DNA of 64,000 bases from positions 124,001 to 188,000 of the forward strand of contig NZ_SJEE01000004.1 in NCBI RefSeq assembly GCF_006937785.1, given 5' to 3'. The DNA is from Pseudanabaena sp. UWO311 (GTDB lineage Bacteria > Cyanobacteriota > Cyanobacteriia > Pseudanabaenales > Pseudanabaenaceae). The translations under genes were made by a program, and so were the position numbers. Under the pieces are notes generated by a model that did not search any database, was not told the DNA's origin, and was given only the letters and a program-made list of their open reading frames with translations. Below, one piece after another: positions 8,110 through 16,484 of the stretch. Each line of letters opens with the position of its first letter. Positions within the stretch are counted from its first letter, which is position 1.

Positions 8110-9225
8110 ATGGCTTTACAGATTTATCGAGTGCTACTTGTCGATGATGACGAAGATGATTATATTGTCGCCCGTGATTTTTTGAGCGAGGCTGAGCAAG
8201 CTGTATTTAAGCTAAATTGGGTTGATAATTTTCAAAAAGGCTTGCAAGAAATCACCAAGAATATATATGACGTATATCTAATTGATTTTCGGCTTGGCAA
8301 GGAAAACGGTTTGGAATTAATGAATGAGGCATTCAAACTCGGATGCCTCAAACCAATTATTTTGTTTACTGGTGTTGGAGACAGCGAAATTGATCGTCAA
8401 GCTATGGCATCTGGTGCTGCTGATTATTTAGTCAAGGGACGATTCTTAAGTGCAGTTTTGTTAGAACGAGCGATTTTGCATGCGATCGAGCGTAAAAGTG
8501 CCGAGATTCGCCAAATGGAGCTATTGTCAGAACTAGCGGCGGCAAATCAAGAACTCAAGGACTTTGCTTATATTGTCTCCCACGATCTTAAAGCTCCGCT
8601 GCGTGGGATCGCCTCACTCTCAGATTGGTTATTTAAGGACTATGGCGATCGCCTTGATGACGAAGGTCGCGAGATGTTGCAACTGATGAGTGGTAGGGTG
8701 CGCCGCATGAGCGACCTAATTGACGGAGTGCTGCAATATTCTCGTGTAGGGCGAGTGCGCGAAGACAAAACGATCGTAAATCTCAAAACCCTAGTTCATG
8801 ATGTGATTGACGCGATCGCACCGCCATCGGGTATAAAAATTGAAATTGATACAGATTTGCCAACATTACTTGCCGAAAAACACCGTATGCATCAGGTGTT
8901 TCAAAATTTGCTGAGCAATGCTGTCAAATATATGGGTAAACTAGAAGGGGAGGTTCATGTTGGGCAAATAGAGGCTAATGGCTCCTGGCAATTTTATGTC
9001 AGTGATACAGGTATTGGCATTGAATCTAGACATTTTGATAAAGTGTTTCAGATTTTTCAAACTTTAGTGCCGCGTGATCAATCTGAAAGCACGGGGGTGG
9101 GATTAGCGATCGTCAAAAAAATTGTCGAAATTTATGGCGGTCAAACTTGGCTTTCATCTGAGGTTGGTAAGGGGAGTACGTTTTATTTCACCATGCCCAT
9201 ATCAGAAAATTCGGTTGAGGCTTAA
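8110..9225 (+). CDS. Receiver-fused histidine kinase (REC-HisKA-HATPase)
   Basis: 371 residues. An N-terminal receiver (about 5-125; Asp59 in YLIDFRLGKENG, Lys in YLVKGRF) leads through a coiled coil to HisKA with His158 (IVSHDLKAPLRGI) and HATPase (NLLSNAVKY, DTGIGI, GVGLAI). Receiver-first kinases usually have their kinase activity tuned by phosphorylation of the receiver, so this protein probably takes input from the upstream CBCR kinase or others and passes phosphate to the receiver encoded five bases downstream (9231). No sensor domain is present. Confidence 0.9.
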   Translation: MALQIYRVLLVDDDEDDYIVARDFLSEAEQAVFKLNWVDNFQKGLQEITKNIYDVYLIDFRLGKENGLELMNEAFKLGCLKPIILFTGVGDSEIDRQAMASGAADYLVKGRFLSAVLLERAILHAIERKSAEIRQMELLSELAAANQELKDFAYIVSHDLKAPLRGIASLSDWLFKDYGDRLDDEGREMLQLMSGRVRRMSDLIDGVLQYSRVGRVREDKTIVNLKTLVHDVIDAIAPPSGIKIEIDTDLPTLLAEKHRMHQVFQNLLSNAVKYMGKLEGEVHVGQIEANGSWQFYVSDTGIGIESRHFDKVFQIFQTLVPRDQSESTGVGLAIVKKIVEIYGGQTWLSSEVGKGSTFYFTMPISENSVEA

Positions 9226-9230
9226 AAATC

Positions 9231-9653
9231 ATGAGAGACTTCGATCCGATTTTACTAGTTGAAGATGATCTGCTAGATATCATGACCCTCAAACGCGGGT
9301 TAAAGGACATCCATGCAAATAATCCTCTCTATATCAGAAATGATGGTGAGGCTGCTCTAGAGTTTTTGCGTGATCCTTGCAATCCTATTCCAGCATTGAT
9401 TTTACTGGATTTGAATATGCCAAGGATGAATGGACTGGAGTTACTCAAAATTTTGAAGGCTGATCCCCGATGGTGCAAAATCCCTGTTGTCGTGTTGACA
9501 ACATCGCAGGAAGAACAAGATCGACTCGCAAGTTTTGAGTCCAGTGCCGCAGGCTATATAGTCAAGCCACTTGAATATCCTGATTTTGTCGATAAACTGC
9601 TCGTGATTTATCAGTATTGGCGTTTAAGTGAAATTCCTAATTTAATTATCTAA
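9231..9653 (+). CDS. Rcp1-like single-domain response regulator
   Basis: 140 residues, receiver only, with Asp60 (LILLDLNMPRMNG) and Lys112 (IVKPLEY). It starts five bases after the REC-kinase gene and ends ten bases before the large PAS kinase at 9664, which argues for one transcript and shared signalling. The ending IYQYWRLSEIP resembles the Rcp1/CheY-like regulators that pair with cyanobacterial phytochrome-type kinases. Confidence 0.92.
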   Translation: MRDFDPILLVEDDLLDIMTLKRGLKDIHANNPLYIRNDGEAALEFLRDPCNPIPALILLDLNMPRMNGLELLKILKADPRWCKIPVVVLTTSQEEQDRLASFESSAAGYIVKPLEYPDFVDKLLVIYQYWRLSEIPNLII

Positions 9654-9663
9654 CTTATTTATT

Positions 9664-12600
9664 ATGATTTCTCCAGCTGAATCATCAAAATCTGCTCAAA
9701 TTAAAGTTTTACTTGTCGAAGACGATCAGATTGATCGCCTAGCTTTTACGAGAGGGGTAAAACAAGCTGGACTTCCCTATGAATATACAATCGCTAGTTC
9801 TCTGTCTGAAGCATTTACTATTCTAAATGATCGCATATTTGAGGTGGCAATTCTCGATTACAACTTGGGCGATGGTCTATCTAGTGAGTTATTCCCAATT
9901 TTAAGAGAGAAAAATTGTCCATTTATTATTTCCACTGGTAGTGGTGATGAGGAAACTGCTGCACGATTGATGAATGAGGGAGCTTCAGACTATTTAATCA
10001 AAGATCCTGACCGTCATTATCTTAAGGTTTTATCGGCAACAGTAAATAAGACTCTAGAACGTCACTCCAATAAGTCCCAGTTACATTTACTCAATCATGC
10101 TATCCAAAGTATCCAAGACAGTATCTACATCCTTGATGCCTATGGAAACTTACAATATATCAATAATACTTTAGCAAGTCTTAGTAACATCGATCTACAG
10201 GATGCGATTGGTCAACCAATTTCTATCTTAAAGCAACCACAACTTGAGGAATGGATCGCTCAATACAACTCCTGTCCAGTAACTGATAGAACCTTGGAAG
10301 GACAAATTATGCTGCGTAATGCTGATGGTGCATACTTCCAGGCATTGGTTTCAGAATCTTGTATTTATGAAGGCACAGATTTTCAGAGGGTTGGCTTAAT
10401 TCGTGATGTAACTTCTCTAAAACAAGTCGAGTTTGACTTAAGAATTGCACAAGAAGGTTTGGAGCAAATTGTTGAGGAGCGCACAAGACAATTAAAACTG
10501 GCGATCGCGGAATTACGACAAGAAAATCAAGATCGCTTAAAAATCGAAGAGTCATTGCGTGCAACTCAGGATCAAATTCAGCAGCAACAGGAATTTTTTA
10601 GATTAGTCATTGATAGTAATCCCAATATGATATTTGTCAAAGATTGGGATGGTCGCTATCTCCTAGCCAATCAAACTATGGCTGAATTTTATAACACTAC
10701 AGTTGAAAATCTGGTGGGTAAGGTAGATGCAGACTTCCACCCCAACGTTACAGATGCAGAGCGTTTTCTTCAAGAAAATCGCCAGATAATTACAACCCAA
10801 CAAGAGTTGTTTCTGCCCGAAGAGAAAATACCTCACGTAGAACTTGGTTCCCAATGGCTACAGTGGCAAAAGCGTCCCATTAAAATATTTGGCGATACTG
10901 ATGGCGTTTTGGGAGTTGGCGTAAATATTTCGGCTCGAAAACAGATCGAGATTTCCTTGAGTGAGAGTCAGCAACGCTTTGAGTCTCTAGCCGCAGTTGC
11001 ACCTGTGGGAATTTATCGCACTAATATCAATGGTGACGCGATCTACCTCAACGATCGCTGGTGTGAGATCGCAGGTTTGACCGCAGCAGAAGCGTTTGGA
11101 CCTAACTGGGTGAGAGCTTTGCATCCTGAAGATCGCGAAAAAGTTGGCGCAGAATGGTATGCCTCCGTACGAGAGAATCGCCCGTTTGAGCTTGAATGCC
11201 GTTTTCAAAAGCCCGATGGCACTGCAACTTGGGTACTTTCGCGAGCCAATGCCGAACATGATATCTATGGCGAAATTATTGGCTATGTGGGGACGATTAC
11301 CGATATTAGCGATCGCAAACTTGCCGAAGCAGAACTCAAAGAACTTAACGCCACCCTTGAGGCTAGGGTGGAAAGCAGAACCCAAGAACTACAAGAGAGG
11401 GAAGAGCAACTTCGGGATTTCTTTGACAATGCTACTGATTTAATCCAAAGTGTGACTCCAGAAGGACGCTTTTTGTTTGTAAATCGAGCATGGAAAGAAA
11501 CTTTGGGTTATAGCGAAGTCGATCTAGAAAATTTATCGATTTTTCAAATCATCCACCCAGAAGACCTTGATCATTGTCAGATTGCGATGCAAAATCTATT
11601 TGCTGGGGAGCAATGTATAGGCATCGAAACTAGATTTATAACTAAAAATGGTCGAGCGATCATTGTTGAAGGTAATGTAAATTGTCAGCTAAAAGATGGC
11701 ATACCAATCGCCACAAGAGGAATCTTTAGAGATGTCACAGAACGAAAACAAGCTCAAAAAGCATTAGAAGAATCGCAAAGACTACTACAAACCGTCCTTG
11801 ATTCCTTCCCCTTAGCAGTATTTTGGAAAGATCGCCAATCAGTTCTATTGGGCTGCAACCAACTTTTTGCTCAAACAACTGGAGTGGGTGAGCCTGTGGA
11901 AGCTATCGGCAAAACTGACTTTGACTTTTCCTCCACTGAAGAGGAGGCTCTTAAATATATCAAAGATGATCGAGCCGTAATGGGGTCTGGACTCTCGAAG
12001 ATCGGCATTCAAGAAACGATTACCTTACCCAATGGTCAAATAAACTGGATCGAAACCAATAAAATCCCTCTGCGAGATGCATCGGGAGAGGTTGTTGGTA
12101 TAGTCGGTACGTTTCAGGACATCACCGATCGCAAGCTTGCCGAGGAATCCCTAGCTGAGAGTGAAGCATTTAATCGCCAATTAGTCGAAGAATTTCCGAT
12201 TGGGTTAGCTAGCTGTCGAATGGATGGACAATTAGTGTTTGTCAATACAGCTTTTGCCAAAATATTAGGACGCACGGTTGAGGAAACTCTGTCTCTAAGT
12301 TATTGGGATATCACACCTAGTAAGTATGCCGAGCAAGAAGCCGAGCAAGTTCAATTAATTCAAACTCAAGGTCGTTATGGCCCCTATGAAAAAGAATACA
12401 TTCATAAAGATGGATACCTTGTGCCAGTTCTTTTATCAGGATTAATGATTCTTCAGAATGGAGAAATTTTGATTTGGTCTAGTGTTCAAGATATTAGCGA
12501 TCGCAAACAAGCTGAGGCACAGTTACAGCTAGCTAACGAAGAGCTAATGCGAGCTACTCGCCTCAAAGATGAGTTTCTCGCCAATATGAGCCATGAGCTG

Positions 12601-13734
12601 CGCACACCACTCAATTCTATTTTGGGAATGACTGAGATACTCCAAGAAGAAATATTTGGCAGTATTAATGAGCGACAGCTCAAGTCATTGCAGACTATCG
12701 AGCATAGTAGTACGCATCTTTTAGCATTGATCAATGACATTCTTGATGTCGCAAAAATTGAATCTGGACAGGTTACCTTAGATTTATCCTCTACTAGTAT
12801 AGAGAGCTTATGTAAATCTAGTTTGTCATTTATCAAGCAGCAAGCACTGACAAAAAGAATTCAGCTAACACTGAGAGTTCCTAAGAATTTGCCAGAAATA
12901 TTGCTAGATGAGCGTCGCATTCGTCAAGTCTTAATCAATCTTCTAAATAATGCCGTTAAATTTACTCTGGAGGGAGGAACAATTACTTTAGAAGTAGCAC
13001 AAGTTAAACTGGATATAGGTGCAACTAATCTAACCACTCAAAATTATTTGAAAATATCTGTGATTGACACAGGTATAGGCATCTCAGCCGAGAATATCCA
13101 GAAACTATTTCAGCCATTTGTCCAAATTGATAGTGCGTTGAACCGTCAATATACTGGCACTGGTTTGGGTCTGGCTCTAGTCAAAAGGATTGTCGAACTT
13201 CACGGAGGCAGCATAGAACTCACTAGCGAATTGGGGGTCGGGAGTCGCTTTGTGATTAATCTTCCATTTAATACTGGAGCTCCTATCCTCGAAGTCCAAA
13301 CTGAGTACGACTTGACAGATCAATCTCGGACATCTCAAAGTCAGCCTGAGAGCCTAAGCTCACCCTTAATCTTGATTGCAGAAGATAACGAAGCTAATAT
13401 CGGTACATTCTCTAGCTACTTAACAGCTAAAGGCTACCGCCTTGTATTTGCTACAGATGGACAACAGGCGATCGATCGTACAAAAGAGCATCATCCTGAC
13501 TTGATTTTGATGGATATCCAGATGCCAGTTATTGATGGATTAACGGCAATCAAGCAAATTCGCCTCGATCCTAATCTGGCTGATATTCCCATTATTGCTC
13601 TGACTGCTCTTGCCATGGCTGGCGATCGCGAAAAATGTCTGGATGCTGGAGCAAATGAATATCTGACAAAACCCGTCAAGCTTAAGCAATTGGCTACTAG
13701 TATTCAACAAGTTTTAAATGCAGAGAAAAAATAA
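9664..13734 (+). CDS. Multi-PAS hybrid histidine kinase (REC-PAS x6-HisKA-HATPase-REC)
   Basis: 1356 residues, soluble. The N-terminal receiver (about 12-135, DYNLGDG aspartate region) is followed by six PAS repeats, each ending in a DIS/DVT-type motif. A first coiled coil lies after PAS1 and a second after PAS3. HisKA carries His977 (NMSHELRTPLNSILG), then HATPase (NLLNNAVKF, DTGIGI, GTGLGL) and a C-terminal receiver (LILMDIQMP, TKPVK) at about 1235-1352. No membrane segment and no bilin-type GAF is visible. It could integrate several cytoplasmic cues, such as redox or small ligands, but none can be named from sequence. It closes a tight plus-strand cluster that begins at 6219. Confidence 0.92.
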   Translation: MISPAESSKSAQIKVLLVEDDQIDRLAFTRGVKQAGLPYEYTIASSLSEAFTILNDRIFEVAILDYNLGDGLSSELFPILREKNCPFIISTGSGDEETAARLMNEGASDYLIKDPDRHYLKVLSATVNKTLERHSNKSQLHLLNHAIQSIQDSIYILDAYGNLQYINNTLASLSNIDLQDAIGQPISILKQPQLEEWIAQYNSCPVTDRTLEGQIMLRNADGAYFQALVSESCIYEGTDFQRVGLIRDVTSLKQVEFDLRIAQEGLEQIVEERTRQLKLAIAELRQENQDRLKIEESLRATQDQIQQQQEFFRLVIDSNPNMIFVKDWDGRYLLANQTMAEFYNTTVENLVGKVDADFHPNVTDAERFLQENRQIITTQQELFLPEEKIPHVELGSQWLQWQKRPIKIFGDTDGVLGVGVNISARKQIEISLSESQQRFESLAAVAPVGIYRTNINGDAIYLNDRWCEIAGLTAAEAFGPNWVRALHPEDREKVGAEWYASVRENRPFELECRFQKPDGTATWVLSRANAEHDIYGEIIGYVGTITDISDRKLAEAELKELNATLEARVESRTQELQEREEQLRDFFDNATDLIQSVTPEGRFLFVNRAWKETLGYSEVDLENLSIFQIIHPEDLDHCQIAMQNLFAGEQCIGIETRFITKNGRAIIVEGNVNCQLKDGIPIATRGIFRDVTERKQAQKALEESQRLLQTVLDSFPLAVFWKDRQSVLLGCNQLFAQTTGVGEPVEAIGKTDFDFSSTEEEALKYIKDDRAVMGSGLSKIGIQETITLPNGQINWIETNKIPLRDASGEVVGIVGTFQDITDRKLAEESLAESEAFNRQLVEEFPIGLASCRMDGQLVFVNTAFAKILGRTVEETLSLSYWDITPSKYAEQEAEQVQLIQTQGRYGPYEKEYIHKDGYLVPVLLSGLMILQNGEILIWSSVQDISDRKQAEAQLQLANEELMRATRLKDEFLANMSHELRTPLNSILGMTEILQEEIFGSINERQLKSLQTIEHSSTHLLALINDILDVAKIESGQVTLDLSSTSIESLCKSSLSFIKQQALTKRIQLTLRVPKNLPEILLDERRIRQVLINLLNNAVKFTLEGGTITLEVAQVKLDIGATNLTTQNYLKISVIDTGIGISAENIQKLFQPFVQIDSALNRQYTGTGLGLALVKRIVELHGGSIELTSELGVGSRFVINLPFNTGAPILEVQTEYDLTDQSRTSQSQPESLSSPLILIAEDNEANIGTFSSYLTAKGYRLVFATDGQQAIDRTKEHHPDLILMDIQMPVIDGLTAIKQIRLDPNLADIPIIALTALAMAGDREKCLDAGANEYLTKPVKLKQLATSIQQVLNAEKK

Positions 13735-13792
13735 TGTGTAATTTTTTGGGTTCGTTCTAGCCTTAATATTTTTAGCCTTGATATGGATATAT

Positions 13793-16189
13793 ATGAGAAA
13801 AAGTTTATCTAAAAAGAAGTCCATCAATTCATTTAAGTTAGGAGAATTTGGGATTTCTTCTATTGGTACGCGATTATTTTTATCAATAATGACACCTGTT
13901 ACTATCGGATTAGCTGGATTAGGGACTCTATTTTATTTTAATTTGGAAGCTGACAAGCTACACCATTTAACTATGGAAGCTCATCTCAAAGTTCAAGATA
14001 TAGATACTGAGCTTCGTAACAGTGAGGTTTTTTTAAAGAGTTTAGCCGTAGCAACTATCAATTTACAAAATAACGGGGTGCGATCGCCATCTGCTTACGA
14101 CCAACTAGTTCTATCATATATGTCTGCTCGTCCCAAACTGATTACTGGCTTTGGCGTGATGCAGACTCCAAATGGCTTGGTAGATCGCCAGTGGTTTGGA
14201 TCTTATATCGAAGAGACACAACCAAATCGAGGTGTTAAACTTCCCGAATATGCCAATTATAGTCTGGTGGAACTTTGGCAAGTCGATAAATATCATGAAT
14301 TGCAATATTATACCGATGCTGTCAAGGAGAACAAGTTTTTTTGGTCAAAGCCATATATCAATGAAGTTTATCCCGTTCCATTGGTGACATTTGCGGGTCC
14401 CATTCGCGATCGCAATGGGAATTTAATTGGAATTGTGAATGGTGATATTAACATTAGAGATCTTAATCTTAACGAGCAAAGCAAGTCCAAGGAAGGTGGA
14501 TATTCAGTGTTTGTCACTCAAGAAGGAATACTCTTAAGCTATGCTCCTGACCCTAACAAAGCATCTCAACTAGAAAATATTGCATCAATCCCCTCATATA
14601 AAGGTGTTTGGGATGAGATTCAACATGCATTAGCTCAAGGGAAATCTCAAGGATTTATCGAGTCAACTGCGACACAAAGTTACTGGGTTTATGAGAGAGT
14701 GCCTAGTAGTCAATGGGTGATGCTGCAATCTATTCCCTATGGTACGGTTATCAAGCCTGCGCTCTTGCTATCCATCAGTGCCACTCTATCGACAGCGATA
14801 GTCTTGGCTTTTGTTGTGATGCTATTTATCCGTTATCTAAACCGTCGATTGCAACCAATTTTAGAAGCCTGCGACGAGACATGCACAGAAAGTAGTGTGC
14901 AGATTAAATCCAAAGATGAAATTGGTCGTTTATCAACGTCCTTCTTCAATATGATGGAGCGCCAAGAGAATCTTTTGCAGCAATTGCAACAGGCCAATGT
15001 CCAATTAATTGAGTCTCATCGACTGAAGGATAGTTTTTTGGCAAATATGAGTCATGAATTGCGGACTCCGCTCAATGCTATTTTGGGCATGACAGAAGGA
15101 CTGCAAGATAGCGTGTTTGGCACAGTGAATGAACGCCAACTTAACGCATTGCAAATTGTCGAAAGTAGCGGTAACCATCTTCTCGAATTGATTAACGACA
15201 TTTTGGACTTGGCAAAAATTGAGTCTGGACAGATTGAGCTGGATTTTGCGATCGCTTCACTCCCTCTGATAGCTAAATCAAGTTTGGAATTTGTGAAGCA
15301 GCAAGCCCTAAAAAAACAAATTCAAATAGCAATCAAACTTGCGCCTAACCTCCCTAACCTGCTAATAGATGAACGACGTATTCGTCAAGCATTAATCAAT
15401 CTGCTCAGTAATGCAGTTAAATTTACGCCGACTGGAGGGTCTGTCATCTTAGAGGTCACGCAATTACCTTCTAGTCTGAATAAAACAATAGAAACAACAC
15501 AAGACCATCTACAAATTACTGTAAGCGATACTGGTATAGGCATCACGCCAGAGAATATTCAGAAACTATTTCAGCCATTTACTCAAATCGATAGTGCCTT
15601 AAATCGGCAATTTGAAGGAACGGGATTGGGGCTAGCCTTGGTAAAGCGCATTGTCGAACTTCATGGTGGCTATGTGGGTTTAACTAGCGAACTGGGTGTG
15701 GGCAGTTGCTTTACAATCCTGCTACCTTGTCCACCTCTCTCAACCTCTCAAATTGCAATGGTCACAGAAAATCTGCCAGTTAAGACTTCAGAACTGGAAC
15801 TCTCAAACACTGATAAAGATATCAGGCAAGATTTTCTGATATTGGTTGTAGATGATGATGATGTCAATTCTATGACGGTTTCGAGCTATCTTAAAGCTAA
15901 GGGTTATCGAATTCTCTTAGCAAAAGATGGACAAGAAGCGATCGCCCTTACTAAAGCCCATAAACCTGACCTGATTTTGATGGATATTCAAATGCCAGTC
16001 ATGGACGGTTTAGAGGCAACTCGGCAGATCCGTCTCGATCCTAATCTGGTGGATATTCCAATTATTGCACTGACGGCTCTAGCGATGGCAGGCGATCGCG
16101 AAGAATGTCTGTCAGTAGGAGCGAATGAATATCTAACAAAACCAGTTAAGCTGAAAGAGCTTGTTGTCACGATCAAAAGCTTATTGTAG
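13793..16189 (+). CDS. dCache-type membrane hybrid histidine kinase
   Basis: A TTG at 13778 could extend the frame, but the ATG at 13793 is the better start and gives 798 residues. The N-terminus has a transmembrane segment at about 30-50, a long periplasmic region (about 50-320) with a dCache-like pattern (FFWSKPYINEVYPVPLVTFAGPI, split here only for description: the FWSKPY and VTFAGPI parts), and a second membrane segment at about 325-350. A short HAMP-like linker follows, then HisKA with His421 (NMSHELRTPLNAILG), HATPase and a C-terminal receiver (VVDDDDVNS, LILMDIQMP). dCache domains usually bind small extracellular metabolites. It lacks any GAF or PAS domain, unlike its neighbours. Confidence 0.88.
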   Translation: MRKSLSKKKSINSFKLGEFGISSIGTRLFLSIMTPVTIGLAGLGTLFYFNLEADKLHHLTMEAHLKVQDIDTELRNSEVFLKSLAVATINLQNNGVRSPSAYDQLVLSYMSARPKLITGFGVMQTPNGLVDRQWFGSYIEETQPNRGVKLPEYANYSLVELWQVDKYHELQYYTDAVKENKFFWSKPYINEVYPVPLVTFAGPIRDRNGNLIGIVNGDINIRDLNLNEQSKSKEGGYSVFVTQEGILLSYAPDPNKASQLENIASIPSYKGVWDEIQHALAQGKSQGFIESTATQSYWVYERVPSSQWVMLQSIPYGTVIKPALLLSISATLSTAIVLAFVVMLFIRYLNRRLQPILEACDETCTESSVQIKSKDEIGRLSTSFFNMMERQENLLQQLQQANVQLIESHRLKDSFLANMSHELRTPLNAILGMTEGLQDSVFGTVNERQLNALQIVESSGNHLLELINDILDLAKIESGQIELDFAIASLPLIAKSSLEFVKQQALKKQIQIAIKLAPNLPNLLIDERRIRQALINLLSNAVKFTPTGGSVILEVTQLPSSLNKTIETTQDHLQITVSDTGIGITPENIQKLFQPFTQIDSALNRQFEGTGLGLALVKRIVELHGGYVGLTSELGVGSCFTILLPCPPLSTSQIAMVTENLPVKTSELELSNTDKDIRQDFLILVVDDDDVNSMTVSSYLKAKGYRILLAKDGQEAIALTKAHKPDLILMDIQMPVMDGLEATRQIRLDPNLVDIPIIALTALAMAGDREECLSVGANEYLTKPVKLKELVVTIKSLL

Positions 16190-16235
16190 TTATATGAAGC
16201 CCCAATTGGGTAGTCCTACAAAGGAAAAGATTTGT

Positions 16236-16280
16236 AAAGGTAAGGATGTGCAGCGCTTTGCACCGCACATCCTTACCTTT
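16236..16280. terminator. Hairpin after the dCache kinase
   Basis: A 16-base stem (AAAGGTAAGGATGTGC and its complement) around an AGCGCTTTGCACC centre, 46 bases past the stop codon at 16189 and followed by a short T run. It is flanked by a further inverted pair, TAGTCCTA and TAGGACTA. It is a likely terminator and part of the shared palindrome family. Confidence 0.65.
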
Positions 16281-16384
16281 TTAGGACTAAGCAATTTTCA
16301 TAATGAGAATTGCTTAGTTATTGCTTAGTTGATAAATCTTTAAACAGCTTTTTAGGATTTGAGAGATAATATATATTATTAGAT

Positions 16385-16450
16385 CAGCAATTCTCATTAA
16401 AAACCTAAAAATCCAAGATCCGATTTTTAGGTTTTTAATGAGAATTGCTG
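16385..16450. mobile_element. Short palindromic element with CAGCAATTCTCATTA ends
   Basis: A perfect 29-base inverted repeat (16385-16413 and 16422-16450) around an eight-base centre. Its outer 15 bases, CAGCAATTCTCATTA, are nearly the same as both ends of the element at 58072-58202. A partial copy of the end sequence also occurs near 16300-16315 (ATAATGAGAATTGCT). The shared ends mark a non-autonomous element family. It lies 35 bases upstream of the CBS-GAF kinase and may influence its expression. Confidence 0.65.
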
Positions 16451-16484
16451 TTACTGAATTGAAGTTAATATATGGGATTTCGTT

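Noticed and set aside
9664-13734. A bilin-binding GAF in the six-PAS hybrid kinase
   Set aside because: All internal sensor repeats have PAS features (DIS/DVT ends); no Cys-His or Cys-Leu GAF motif is present.
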